Shown in pieces: positions 1-7,382 of a DNA stretch of 11,810 nt. This stretch comes from Chloroflexota bacterium (lineage in GTDB: Bacteria > Chloroflexota > UBA4733): positions 1 through 11,810 of the forward strand of contig JANWJO010000083.1 in the NCBI GenBank assembly GCA_025449435.1. Reading direction: 5' to 3'. Numbering within the stretch: position 1 is the stretch's first letter; each line of letters begins with the position of its first letter. The position numbers and the translations under genes are program-made. Below the pieces are notes generated by a model. The model worked only from the letters and a program-made list of their open reading frames with translations. It was not told the origin of the DNA and did not search any database.

Positions 1-1
1 A

Positions 2-157
2 CAGTGGATCCTCATGATTATCGGCGCGGGTACCGTTTTGAGCGTCAGCGCTGCCATTGGTTACTTGATCGTCGATGATTTCATGGTGCGCCGCCGTCAA
101 AAAGAGCTTGAGGCGACCGAGACGGCTGCAACACCGGCTCCTTCCGCGACACCATAA
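2..157 (+). CDS. C-terminal fragment of a membrane protein (5' end outside window)
   Basis: This open frame enters from the left edge and stops at TAA 155-157, giving 51 visible residues. It starts with a hydrophobic stretch of about 22 residues (residues 3-24, Ile/Leu/Val/Ala/Gly rich) that reads as a transmembrane helix. A short acidic break (VDDF) follows, then a positive cluster (MVRRRQK) expected on the cytoplasmic side, and a Glu/Ala/Thr/Pro tail ending in ATPAPSATP. Low-complexity Thr/Pro/Ala tails are common in surface or membrane proteins of several GC-rich phyla. A strong stem-loop terminator begins 35 bp after the stop, which supports this being a real gene end. Too little is visible to assign a family or function. 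The call as coding rests on the helix-plus-positive-charge pattern and on the downstream terminator. Confidence 0.6.
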   Translation, partial: QWILMIIGAGTVLSVSAAIGYLIVDDFMVRRRQKELEATETAATPAPSATP

Positions 158-192
158 GATCACGTTCGCCCACCGGAGTGGTGGAACCTTGG

Positions 193-226
193 CGGGGTCG
201 CCGGAGCGGCGGCCCCGTTGTATTGT
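193..226 (+). terminator. Rho-independent terminator after the first gene
   Basis: Bases 193-202 pair with 208-217 to form a 10-bp stem (nine Watson-Crick pairs, mostly G-C, plus one T-G wobble at 198/212) closed by the 5-nt loop GGAGC. The stem is followed directly by a T-rich run, TTGTATTGT at 218-226. This is the clearest intrinsic terminator in the window. It separates the upstream membrane-protein gene from the dehydrogenase gene. Confidence 0.75.
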
Positions 227-253
227 CTGTATCACCCCGATGACCAGCCTGTC

Positions 254-282
254 TTGCGCGGTCCGCCGTACCGCTCTACTCT
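254..282 (+). promoter_or_regulatory. Candidate sigma70-type promoter for the dehydrogenase gene
   Basis: TTGCGC at 254-259 (4 of 6 to TTGACA) lies 17 bp before TACTCT at 277-282 (TAnnnT type). Transcription would start near 289, leaving a leader of about 42 nt that contains the Shine-Dalgarno at 315-324 and the GTG at 331. The -10 match is modest; the spacing and the position between a terminator and a gene are the main support. Confidence 0.35.
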
Positions 283-330
283 TTGGTGCGTGCCGGATGG
301 ACCACAAGCGTGGTGGAAGGGGAAACGACG

Positions 331-1287
331 GTGGCGAATATCGCCGGTTTTCAGCGAGCAGTCGTGCTGGGCACTGGGCAGATGGGCCCTGGCATCGCGA
401 TGATTCTGGCCCACGGCGGCCTGGAAACCATATTGGTCAGCCGCACAGCGAGTGGCGCTGCGGCCGGTCTGCAGCGTGCACGCGACGTGCTCGCCTTCTG
501 GCGCCAGCACGAGTTGACCACTGACGCGGCGGTGCGCGACACCCTCGCCCGGCTCACCGCGACTAGTGATCGCTCATCCGCCTTGCATGACGCAGACTTG
601 GTGGTCGAATCGGTGGTGGAGGACCTGGCGCTCAAGCAGCAGTTGTTCCAGGAGCTTGAGCAGCAAGCGCCAGCGAAGGCCCTGCTCACCACCAACACCT
701 CTGGCTTGCGCATAACGGATGTGGCGGCCACCATGCGCACACCGGAACGAGCCTACACCACGCACTTCTGGAACCCTCCGCACCTCGTTCCCCTCGTCGA
801 GATCATTATCGGTGAACGGTCGGACCCCGCTGGCGCCCAGCGCTTACGCCAGGTGCTAGCCGCGTGCGGCAAGCGACCGGTCGTTGGGCTGAAGGACGTT
901 CCCGGGCAGTTGGGTAACCGCCTCCAGCACGCACTCATCCGTGAGGCCCTGTACATGCTGGAGGAGGGCATCGCCACGGCTGAAGACATTGAGACGTCAC
1001 TGCAAGCCGGCCCTGGCCTGCGCTGGCCGGTGTACGGCCCCTTCGAGCACAACGATATGGTGGGCATCCCATTGACGCGAGCCGTTCAGGCGTCGGTCAT
1101 TCCCTCGTTAGCGCGCAACGTCGAGCCGGCAGCCTTGCTGACCCAGATGATCGTGCAGGGGACATTGGGTGTAGCGAGTGGCCAGGGGCACTATGCCTGG
1201 ACCCCCGAACGTGCCGCTGAAGTGCGTGCACGTCGAGACGCCTTTCTTGTCGAGCGCCTGCGCGCGTCGGAGCAAGCCAAGCAATAG
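331..1287 (+). CDS. 3-hydroxyacyl-CoA dehydrogenase family NAD-dependent oxidoreductase
   Basis: The predicted product has 318 residues. It has an N-terminal NAD-binding Rossmann fold with GTGQMGPGIA (residues 14-23) and the ADLVVESVVEDLALK region (88-102). Residues match the family's active site: Ser124, His145 and Asn148 in THFWNP, and Glu157 in LVEII. The His-to-Asn (+3) and His-to-Glu (+12) spacings are those of the family. Asn196 in GNR starts the C-terminal helical domain, which carries GPGLRWPVYGPFE (227-239). One short C-terminal domain and a length of about 320 resemble the lambda-crystallin/L-gulonate 3-dehydrogenase and 3-hydroxybutyryl-CoA dehydrogenase branches rather than fused FadB proteins, so the substrate is uncertain. 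The GTG at 331 is chosen because GGAAGGGGAA (315-324) lies 6 nt before it. An in-frame TTG at 283 falls inside the candidate promoter. No fatty-acid gene neighbours help define the role. Confidence 0.85.
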   Translation: MANIAGFQRAVVLGTGQMGPGIAMILAHGGLETILVSRTASGAAAGLQRARDVLAFWRQHELTTDAAVRDTLARLTATSDRSSALHDADLVVESVVEDLALKQQLFQELEQQAPAKALLTTNTSGLRITDVAATMRTPERAYTTHFWNPPHLVPLVEIIIGERSDPAGAQRLRQVLAACGKRPVVGLKDVPGQLGNRLQHALIREALYMLEEGIATAEDIETSLQAGPGLRWPVYGPFEHNDMVGIPLTRAVQASVIPSLARNVEPAALLTQMIVQGTLGVASGQGHYAWTPERAAEVRARRDAFLVERLRASEQAKQ

Positions 1288-1309
1288 CCCTGGCGAAAAG
1301 CGAAACAGC

Positions 1310-2578
1310 TCAGGACTGCTGGAGCAGCTGGCTTAGGCGCCTCTCATCGAGTTGCGGACTCACCACAGCGAGGCGATACTGGCGGGGGTTGAACATTTCG
1401 CGGGCCAGCGCCTGGAGTTCCTCGACTGTCACTTGATCGAAGTGCCAAAGAATCTCGTCAACGGTCTGGGTCCGCCCCATGAACAGTTGCTGGCTGCCCA
1501 GCCAAGCGGCGACTCCTAGCGAATCTTCCATACCGAGCAACATGCGTCCTTTGAGATATTCTCGGGCGCGTGAGAGCTCTCCATCCTGCACGGGGGCGTC
1601 GCGCAGGCAGGCCAGCTCGTGTACGATGGCTCGCACGCACTCCACAGCGCGCGACGGGTCGGTGCCGACGTACACTACGCCAGCGCCGGTGTCCTGCAGG
1701 TAATCGTTGTAGGTCGCAATGTCGTAGGCGAGGCTCCGGCGCTCGCGCACCTCTTGAAACAAGCGCGAACTCATGCCGCCCCCCAGAATCACGTGCAGCA
1801 CATCGAGCGCAAACCGCTGCGGATGGCCTCTCGACAAGCCACCAAAGCTGAGGCAGACGTGCGCCTGTTCGGTGCTGCGAAACCTGTGGCGGATAGTCTG
1901 CGATCCGTTCTCAATCGTCGCTGGCATGAACGGTGCTGTAGCCTTGCGCCGCCACCCCTGGAACAACCGGGTAACCTCGTTGACGATGTGCGCATGATCG
2001 ACCACGCCGGCGGCGGCGATGACGGTGTTGTTGGGCACATAGGTGCCGCTGACGTGCTGCCGAAGCTTGGTGCGCGTGATGTGGCGAACTGTATCTTCAG
2101 TGCCTGCAATCTCCCGTCCCAGTGGATGATCGGGCCAGATCAGTTCATCGATGAGGGTGTTCACCAGTTCCTGCGGCACGTCCTCGGACATGTGCAACTC
2201 TTCGATGATGACCTGGCGCTCCTTCTTCACCTCCACAGCATCCAGCAGTGGATGGAGCAGCATGTCTGCTATAAGCTCGAGGGCCAGTTGTGTATGGTGA
2301 GCAGCAACCTTCACGACGTACGTCGTGAGCTCTTTCTCGGTGCCGGCATTGAGCAGGCCGCCAACACCCTCGATGGATTCGGCAATGGCTCGAGCCGTGG
2401 GGAATTGTGTCGAGCCCTTGAACAGCATATGCTCGACAAAGTGCGAAATGCCGGCATCTTCTGGTCGCTCATAGCGGGAACCGGTGGCCACATAGACGGC
2501 CAGGCAAAAGGAATGAACGCCGGGCAACGATTCAGTAATGACCGTCAGGCCGTTGGGTAGGGTAGTGGTTTGACTCAT
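1310..2578 (-). CDS. M16 family zinc peptidase (processing-peptidase type)
   Basis: The product is a 422-residue single-unit M16 (pitrilysin) metallopeptidase. The inverted zinc motif HFVEH is at residues 46-50 (zinc ligands His46 and His50, catalytic Glu49). Glu126, 76 residues after His50, fits the third ligand (HxxEHx76E). The NAGTEKELTTY strand segment (77-87) and the C-terminal half with GGGMSSRLFQEVRE (266-279) and SLAYDIATY (282-290) match the active bacterial/mitochondrial processing-peptidase type. Both halves look intact. The length is about half that of pitrilysin or insulysin, so it should act as a dimer, as mitochondrial MPP-type enzymes do. There is no clear signal peptide, suggesting cytoplasmic action on peptides or presequence-like substrates. 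It lies 30 bp downstream of the aldo/keto reductase and may be co-transcribed. It has no nearby Shine-Dalgarno, but a TATACT box sits just upstream of its ATG. Confidence 0.9.
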   Translation of the reverse strand: MSQTTTLPNGLTVITESLPGVHSFCLAVYVATGSRYERPEDAGISHFVEHMLFKGSTQFPTARAIAESIEGVGGLLNAGTEKELTTYVVKVAAHHTQLALELIADMLLHPLLDAVEVKKERQVIIEELHMSEDVPQELVNTLIDELIWPDHPLGREIAGTEDTVRHITRTKLRQHVSGTYVPNNTVIAAAGVVDHAHIVNEVTRLFQGWRRKATAPFMPATIENGSQTIRHRFRSTEQAHVCLSFGGLSRGHPQRFALDVLHVILGGGMSSRLFQEVRERRSLAYDIATYNDYLQDTGAGVVYVGTDPSRAVECVRAIVHELACLRDAPVQDGELSRAREYLKGRMLLGMEDSLGVAAWLGSQQLFMGRTQTVDEILWHFDQVTVEELQALAREMFNPRQYRLAVVSPQLDERRLSQLLQQS

Positions 2579-2585
2579 TGGGCGG

Positions 2586-2591
2586 AGTATA
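2586..2591 (-). promoter_or_regulatory. -10-like TATACT that could give a near-leaderless M16 transcript
   Basis: On the minus strand TATACT (5 of 6 to TATAAT) ends at 2586, seven bases before 2579. A start at 2579 would place the mRNA 5' end one nucleotide before the ATG at 2578. The nearest purine-rich stretch (GGGGAG) is about 18 nt from the ATG, too far for a usual Shine-Dalgarno. No convincing -35 is seen 16-18 bp upstream. If real, the peptidase has its own promoter in addition to any read-through from the aldo/keto reductase. Confidence 0.35.
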
Positions 2592-2608
2592 CAGCGCTCC
2601 CCGTGTCG

Positions 2609-3592
2609 CTAGCGCGCGCGGCCAGGCCCTTTATAGGCTCGCTCAAATGGCAGTACGAACGGCTCTTCAAATGGCCGGAAAGGCACCAGCGCCGCGATGG
2701 CGTCGATGGCGTGCAACAAGTCCGCACTCAGCGACCCCTTCTCGGCTGCTGCAACATTGGCCTCCAATTCAGCCACTGAGCGCGCACCGGTCAGCACCAT
2801 GTGAATATCCGGATTGCTCAACACGAAACGCAAAGCGAGCTCCGGCAGTGCGATACCGGCTTCGTCCACAAGGGCATACAGGCGCTTAAACTGCTCGCGT
2901 CGTGGTGCACTGAGCCACGGTGCTCCGCTGGCGACGGCGTCGTCATAGCGCCTCGCCAGCGCGCCTTGCTGCAACGGTGAGCCAGCGATCACCCCGGTGC
3001 CCTGGCGTTTGGCCTCTGGCAGCACCGCGATGGCCGCTTCTCGCCACAACAGGCTGTAGTTGAACGCCGTCAGCACCACCTCGTGCTTTCCGGTAGCAAT
3101 GATCGGCGCGAGCTCGTAGGCCGTGGTGCCGCCAAGACCAGAACAGTGAATCTTGCCTTGCAGCTTGAGGTCAGCCAGAAACTCGTTGACGGGTCCGTCC
3201 AGCGTACCGTCTTTCCACCAGTCGTATTGCCCAGGGCGATCAGGCTCGTGGATCAACAACACGTCCAGGTAACTGCGCCGCAGCTTGTGGAAGGTGTCTT
3301 CAAGGGAGCGCTGGAGAGCGTACTTGTTCTTGGCGTCAAACGGGAGGGGGCGGCCACCGAGCTTGGAAGCGAGAAAGTACGGGCCCGGTGCGCCCTGCAG
3401 CGCTTGTCCCAGCACATCCTCACTGTCTCCATAGGTGGGCGCAGTGTCAATGTAGTTGATGCCGAGTTCCAATGCGCGATGGACGAGCCGCCGAGCCTCG
3501 TCGGGCGTTGTAGCCGTGCGTGCGATGAAAAGGCCGCCTAACCCTAAGCGGCTCACCAGCATGTTGGACTTGCCGAGCTTGGTGTATTCCAC
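2609..3592 (-). CDS. Aldo/keto reductase
   Basis: The 327-residue protein has the (beta/alpha)8-barrel aldo/keto reductase signatures. It starts with a typical strand (KLGKSNMLVSRLGLGG), has NYIDTAPTYG at 47-56, LASK at 74-77, LLIHEPD at 112-118 and SNPDIHMVLTGARS near the NADP(H)-binding C-terminal end. The catalytic tetrad is complete: Asp49, Tyr54, Lys77, His115. It should catalyse NAD(P)H-dependent carbonyl reduction or the reverse alcohol/aldose oxidation in the cytoplasm. The overall pattern resembles the D-threo-aldose/L-fucose dehydrogenase and pyridoxal-dehydrogenase-like branch, but the substrate cannot be read from sequence. The start is a GTG at 3592 with no good Shine-Dalgarno; a TAGAAA box sits at 3599-3604. 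The gene is divergent from the DUF58 gene across 159 bp and followed closely by the M16 peptidase. Confidence 0.9.
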   Translation of the reverse strand: MEYTKLGKSNMLVSRLGLGGLFIARTATTPDEARRLVHRALELGINYIDTAPTYGDSEDVLGQALQGAPGPYFLASKLGGRPLPFDAKNKYALQRSLEDTFHKLRRSYLDVLLIHEPDRPGQYDWWKDGTLDGPVNEFLADLKLQGKIHCSGLGGTTAYELAPIIATGKHEVVLTAFNYSLLWREAAIAVLPEAKRQGTGVIAGSPLQQGALARRYDDAVASGAPWLSAPRREQFKRLYALVDEAGIALPELALRFVLSNPDIHMVLTGARSVAELEANVAAAEKGSLSADLLHAIDAIAALVPFRPFEEPFVLPFERAYKGPGRAR

Positions 3593-3688
3593 GTGCGTTT
3601 TCTAGCTGCTGTTCCCAGATCGCCGGTATGCTAGCGCGCCGTCATTCCAGATGTTCAGTTCGTGCTAGCGGGCTTGGAATAGTGCTGC

Positions 3689-3697
3689 TGCTATACT
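3689..3697 (+). promoter_or_regulatory. Extended -10 promoter for the DUF58-led operon
   Basis: TGCTATACT (TG at 3689-3690, hexamer TATACT at 3692-3697) is an excellent extended -10 element. Start of transcription is expected near A3704, giving a leader of about 48 nt with AGGAG at 3738-3742 ahead of the GTG at 3752. No good -35 lies at the right distance, as is allowed for extended -10 promoters. Confidence 0.5.
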
Positions 3698-3751
3698 CGC
3701 ACCATACGTGGTCGGCACACTCACTCACCACAACGCTAGGAGTCGCCGCCG

Positions 3752-5044
3752 GTGACCTGGAAAGTGCGCGGCACGGACAACACGATCATCCGTGTCGAGC
3801 GGCCAATTGTTATCGTGCTCGCTGGGGTCTTATTCGTCTTGGCCATCTTTGGCGGCGTGGGTGTGCTGTTTGTGGTGTTCTACGCAGTTGCCATCACGGT
3901 GGTGCTCAGCCTGTTGTGGGCCCACTTGCTGGCGCGTGGGGTGTCGCTGGTGCGCCAACCATCGGTCGGCCACCTGCAAGTGGGGTCCACGCTGGAGGAG
4001 CGCTTCTACGCGACCAACACAAGCATCGCGCCCGTCTCCTGGTTAGAGATCGACGATCACTCCAACTTCCCTGGCTATCCAGCCTCGCGCATCGAATCGC
4101 TGGGTAGCAAGCAGATGAAGAACTGGCGCCTCGAGTGGCGCTGCCGGCGTCGCGGGCGGTATCATCTTGGCCCGCTCACGCTGCGCACTGGCGACCCGTT
4201 TGGGTTTTTCACAGTTGTGCAGGAGTATGCCGACACTATTTCGTTCCTGGTATTACCGCAAGTCGTCGATCTACCGGGGGTTGAGTTGCCGCGTGGAGCC
4301 GTGGCGGGTTCGACCAGTGGAGGCGCCCGCGCCATCCAGATCACCAACACGGCTTCCTCGTTGCGTGACTATGCGCCTGGTGACAGTTTCAAGCGGATCC
4401 ACTGGCCAACGACGGCTCGCCGCAACACCATCTTCGTCAAGGAATACGACCTGGAACGATCCAGCGATTTGTGGATCGTGCTCGACATGGATGCTTCACT
4501 GCTTCTCGGCGAAGAGGAGGAGTCGACCGAAGAGTACGCCGTGCGCGTGGCCGTGGCACTGGCCAACCGCGTGTTGCGTGAGAACCGGGCTGTTGGGCTG
4601 CTCGCGTCGAGCGCTACACAGGTGCTTATCGCGCCGGACCGAGGTGGTGGGCAGTTCAACCGCATCCTGACCGAGCTGGCGGCGGTCCATGCCGATGGAA
4701 CGGTGCCGCTGGCACAGGCCTTGAACATGGCGGGCTCAGTGCTGGGCCGTGGCGCCACGGTAGCAATTATTACGGCTTCGGCGGACATCACGTGGGTGCG
4801 TTCGGCCGTCGGGTTGTCCCAACACGGTCTGTCACCAGTGGTGTTCGTGGTGGACCCCAAGTCGTTCGGCGGCACGGCCGACGGCGTGAAGGTGGCGGCC
4901 GAGGCCCTACATAGCAACATTCCTTGCAACCTCATTCGCCGTGGCCATCGCTTCCGCGTCATGTCGCAGGAGCCGCTGACCAACAGCCGGCCTAGAGTGA
5001 TGGGGCGCGGCTATCGCCAGCCACGGTCGGAGACCGCAGGATAG
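3752..5044 (+). CDS. DUF58 domain-containing membrane-anchored protein
   Basis: The product has 430 residues. Two adjacent hydrophobic segments (about 17-36 and 37-58) form an N-terminal membrane hairpin. A beta-rich region follows, with RRRGRYHLGPLTLRTGDPFG (132-151), which is typical of DUF58 proteins. The DUF58 hallmark LRDYAPGD...RIHWPTTAR spans 204-223. The C-terminal part is von Willebrand A-like, beginning at WIVLDMDAS (241-249) with a partial MIDAS-like Asp-x-Asp-x-Ser. DUF58 proteins are usually encoded beside a MoxR AAA+ ATPase and a transglutaminase-like protein; neither is visible here. Their biochemical role is poorly defined. The start GTG has AGGAG (3738-3742) 9 nt upstream. 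The gene leads a likely four-gene operon, with 73 bp to the M42 peptidase start chosen here. The MoxR and transglutaminase partners may lie elsewhere in the genome. Confidence 0.9.
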   Translation: MTWKVRGTDNTIIRVERPIVIVLAGVLFVLAIFGGVGVLFVVFYAVAITVVLSLLWAHLLARGVSLVRQPSVGHLQVGSTLEERFYATNTSIAPVSWLEIDDHSNFPGYPASRIESLGSKQMKNWRLEWRCRRRGRYHLGPLTLRTGDPFGFFTVVQEYADTISFLVLPQVVDLPGVELPRGAVAGSTSGGARAIQITNTASSLRDYAPGDSFKRIHWPTTARRNTIFVKEYDLERSSDLWIVLDMDASLLLGEEEESTEEYAVRVAVALANRVLRENRAVGLLASSATQVLIAPDRGGGQFNRILTELAAVHADGTVPLAQALNMAGSVLGRGATVAIITASADITWVRSAVGLSQHGLSPVVFVVDPKSFGGTADGVKVAAEALHSNIPCNLIRRGHRFRVMSQEPLTNSRPRVMGRGYRQPRSETAG

Positions 5045-5117
5045 GCTAATCGGCTGAAGTTTCCCTCCATTCGTTCACGCGATGTGAGCGTGGCCATTGC
5101 AAGGAGCGTACCGTCCC

Positions 5118-6185
5118 GTGGGGATGCAACAGCGCGAGTTAGACTTCCTCAAGACGCTCGTTGAGACGCCGAGTCCATCTGGCTTCGAACAGATGGCAGC
5201 ACAAGTCTGGCGCGCCTACGTCGCGGGCGTGAGCGATGCCGTCACTACCGACTATCACGGCAATGTTGTCGCTTGCGTCAATCCTGGCGGTTCGCCACGG
5301 GTCATGCTGTCCGGCCACATCGATGAGATCGGCTTCCTGGTCCGGCATATTGATGAGCACGGCTACCTATATTTTGGCACGATCGGCGGGTTTGATCCAC
5401 TCACCTTGCCTGGGGAGCGCGTCCGCTTGCTTGGCAAGAATGGGCCGTTGTTGGGCGTGATCGGCCGGGCGGCGCGCCACCTGCAACGCCCGGGCGACCA
5501 GAGCAAGGGCGTGGAAATCGACGACTTGTGGATCGACATTGGCGCGAGCAATAAGGAACACGCACTTACACTCGTGGAAGCCGGCACCGCGGGCACGCGG
5601 GCGCAAGGGTTCGAGCCGTTCAACGGCGAACAATTGGTTGTCTCAAGGGCGCTGGACAATAAGTGCGGCGCCTACGTCGTCGCGCGGGCGCTCGAGCTCA
5701 TCCGCGCTGGCAATCCCACCGCTGCCGTGTACGCCGTCGCGTCAGTCCAGGAGGAAGTGGGGTTGCGTGGCGCGCGCACCAGCGCGTTCCACATCGATCC
5801 CGCCGTGGCTATTGCAGTGGATGTGACCCATGCTGCCGACTATCCCAGCGCCGACAAACGCCGCTCCGGCGATATCCGGCTCGGGAACGGCCCAACGATC
5901 ACGTTCGGCCCCACGACCAACCCACGTATCACCAGCTTGCTGTGGGAAACGGCGCAAACCGCTGGTATCAGCGTGCAGCGGGAGGCGGAGCCGCGCAACA
6001 CTGGCACTGACGCCGATGCTATCCAGGTGAGCCGCGGTGGAGTTGCTACCGGGTTGGTCGGCATCCCGCTGCGCTATATGCACACGGGGGCAGAAATCGG
6101 GTCGCTCAGTGACATCGAACACGCGGCTGAGGTGATTGCAGCCACGGTGCTGCGGCTTGGACCGGACACCGTACTGGTTCCGTAA
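5118..6185 (+). CDS. M42 family metallopeptidase (aminopeptidase/glutamyl aminopeptidase type)
   Basis: The 355-residue protein matches the M42 family, large cytoplasmic oligomeric aminopeptidases that trim peptides and need two divalent metals. All expected residues are present: His67 and Asp69 in SGHIDEIGF, bridging Asp180 in RALDNKCG, catalytic Glu212 and ligand Glu213 in QEEVGLRGA, Asp235 in VDVTHA, and His322 in YMHTGAE. The PDZ-like insert region of the family lies at about 75-170. Start choice is uncertain. GTG 5118 is preferred because AAGGAG (5101-5106) lies 11 nt before it. ATG 5124 is two codons later at 17 nt, and TTG 5097 lies upstream of the ribosome site. A 36-bp gap separates it from the YhcH-family gene, suggesting one transcript. 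Annotations of this family as cellulase M are historical and not implied here. Confidence 0.92.
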   Translation: MGMQQRELDFLKTLVETPSPSGFEQMAAQVWRAYVAGVSDAVTTDYHGNVVACVNPGGSPRVMLSGHIDEIGFLVRHIDEHGYLYFGTIGGFDPLTLPGERVRLLGKNGPLLGVIGRAARHLQRPGDQSKGVEIDDLWIDIGASNKEHALTLVEAGTAGTRAQGFEPFNGEQLVVSRALDNKCGAYVVARALELIRAGNPTAAVYAVASVQEEVGLRGARTSAFHIDPAVAIAVDVTHAADYPSADKRRSGDIRLGNGPTITFGPTTNPRITSLLWETAQTAGISVQREAEPRNTGTDADAIQVSRGGVATGLVGIPLRYMHTGAEIGSLSDIEHAAEVIAATVLRLGPDTVLVP

Positions 6186-6221
6186 GTGGTATGCGGCGGG
6201 GATAAGGAAGAGGAAACGAGT

Positions 6222-6731
6222 ATGGCGATCACTGGCAAATGGCAAGATTGTGCCGCGTTGCTCACCAACGACCATCGCTTCGACGATGCGTTCCGCTTCG
6301 TCGCCAGCGTGCTCTCGGGTCACGGTGACGCCGCGGCAGCGCTGGCGGGCCTCGCTGAAGGCGGACCTACACGTATCGAGATCGATGGCGACCGGACATT
6401 CGCCACCATCCAGTGTGCCCGCCTGAAGGTCGAGACGGCGGTCCCCTTGGAGAGCCACCGCCACTATGCCGACGTGCAGGTGGTGGTCGATGGTCGCGAG
6501 ACGATGGACATTGTGCCAGCTTCCGATCTGACGTCGCCGGATGGCTACGACCCGGCGCGCGATCTTCTGCTCTACCCGCGAGTCGCTGCTGATGCCACCC
6601 GGCTGTTCATGGGCAGCGGACGTTGCGCCGTGCTGTTCCCAGCGGATGCGCACGCACCACAGCAAGCGGCTGACGCCTCGCCTGGGCTTAGCCGGCGCAT
6701 CGTGGTTAAGGTGCGTGTCGCTGACGCCTAA
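6222..6731 (+). CDS. YhcH/YjgK/YiaL (DUF386) family protein
   Basis: The 169-residue protein has the conserved core of the DUF386/YhcH family, small cupin-like beta proteins that include EbgC and TabA. They are often linked to sugar or sialic-acid catabolism. Seen motifs are ESHRHYADVQ (77-86), which carries conserved His and Asp residues likely to bind metal, the acidic GRETMDIVP segment (91-99), LFPADAHAPQ (138-147) and the C-terminal strand RRIVVKV (158-164). The ATG at 6222 is chosen because AGGA (6211-6214) in a purine-rich stretch lies 7 nt before it; the GTG at 6186 would directly abut the previous stop. Length is close to the family norm of about 150-160. It sits 36 bp after the M42 gene, and its last 17 nt overlap the PAP2 gene. 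Enzymatic activity is unproven for most members, so the function here is open. Confidence 0.85.
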   Translation: MAITGKWQDCAALLTNDHRFDDAFRFVASVLSGHGDAAAALAGLAEGGPTRIEIDGDRTFATIQCARLKVETAVPLESHRHYADVQVVVDGRETMDIVPASDLTSPDGYDPARDLLLYPRVAADATRLFMGSGRCAVLFPADAHAPQQAADASPGLSRRIVVKVRVADA

Positions 6732-7380
6732 CCACGCCGAGTCGCCGCCGCGCGGCACACAGGCGGCGAGCCTCATTGCCGTGTTATTGGCAGCGCTCTT
6801 TCTAGTGTCAGATCGCGCCCGGCGCGACCGCTTGGGCCGCCGTGACGTGGAACTCACGCTGCGTTTGCAGCGGTTGGGTGGGCGGCGCTTCCATACACTG
6901 ATGCGTGCCATATCCTGGCCGGGCTTCACGCCGCAATCCAGGGTGATGCCTTTCGTACTCGTGGCTTTTCACCTGGTGCGTGGCGACGGTGACAAGGCGC
7001 TGTTTTCACTAGCCGCCTGGGGCGCGTCGGCGGGCTCGACGCTCATCAAGCGCGCCGTCCGGCGCCCACGCCCTGCCGACAGCCGGTTGGCAGTGTTCCC
7101 GGCCAAGCTTGATGGCGCCAGCTTTCCGAGTGGGCACGTTATTGCCTATACCTCGATGTATGGGTTCCAGGCCTACCTCGCTAGCAGGTCCATAAGGTGT
7201 CCGGGCGTGCGTGGCGTCGTCGTTGGTGCGCTGGTGTCGCTCATCGCGCTGGTGGGGCCGAGCCGCGTCTACCTGGGGCACCATTGGTTTACCGACGTCC
7301 TGGCTGGGTACCTGTACGGCGCTGCGTATCTGCTCGGCTTGATTGCGGTATACGAGCACTTCCAGAGGCGCAAACGATAG
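6715..7380 (+). CDS. PAP2 family membrane-associated phosphatase
   Basis: The 221-residue product contains the full PAP2 (type 2 phosphatidic acid phosphatase) signature. C1 is KxxxxxxRP at 112-120, C2 is PSGH at 138-141 (catalytic His141), and C3 is SRxxxxxHxxxD at 183-194 (His190, Asp194). Hydrophobic segments occur near 18-31, 77-88, 97-110, 166-181 and 196-213, so it is an integral membrane enzyme. The family dephosphorylates lipid phosphates or undecaprenyl pyrophosphate; which one cannot be told. GTG 6715 is preferred. It lies in the last codons of the YhcH-family gene, giving a 17-nt overlap and likely translational coupling, with AAGG at 6708-6711 close upstream. GTG 6781 would cut into the first helix. 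The open frame continues further upstream, but there it is a shadow of the YhcH-family gene. The gene ends 9 bp from the convergent dprA stop. Confidence 0.88.
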   Translation: MSLTPNHAESPPRGTQAASLIAVLLAALFLVSDRARRDRLGRRDVELTLRLQRLGGRRFHTLMRAISWPGFTPQSRVMPFVLVAFHLVRGDGDKALFSLAAWGASAGSTLIKRAVRRPRPADSRLAVFPAKLDGASFPSGHVIAYTSMYGFQAYLASRSIRCPGVRGVVVGALVSLIALVGPSRVYLGHHWFTDVLAGYLYGAAYLLGLIAVYEHFQRRKR

Positions 7381-7382
7381 CG

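Noticed and set aside
75..524. Plus-strand open frame of 149 codons across the first intergenic region and the dehydrogenase start
   Set aside because: It is out of frame with both neighbours, Arg/His/Ser rich, crosses the terminator at 193-226 and overlaps the well-supported dehydrogenase; typical GC-rich shadow frame.
1619..2560. Plus-strand open frame of 313 codons antisense to the M16 peptidase
   Set aside because: It is the mirror of a protein with complete M16 motifs. The translation shows no domain or helix pattern and no ribosome site.
3630..3669. Two GCTAGC palindromes 34 bp apart (3630-3635, 3664-3669) in the divergent aldo/keto reductase/DUF58 region, considered as operators
   Set aside because: The same hexamer also occurs inside coding sequence in this window, for example near 2608, 7180 and 9250, so the pair is not specific to the control region.
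5076..5092. CACGC/GCGTG inverted repeat between the DUF58 and M42 genes, considered as a terminator
   Set aside because: The stem is only 5 bp with a 7-nt loop, there is no T-run, and it sits just before the M42 ribosome site; more likely chance.
5606..5625. GGTTCGA-like stretch resembling a tRNA T-arm
   Set aside because: It lies inside the M42 coding sequence, and no acceptor or anticodon stems can be drawn around it.
5742..6929. Minus-strand open frame of 395 codons antisense to the M42, YhcH-family and PAP2 genes
   Set aside because: It crosses three genes with clear family motifs on the plus strand; its own translation is Arg/His rich without recognisable domains.
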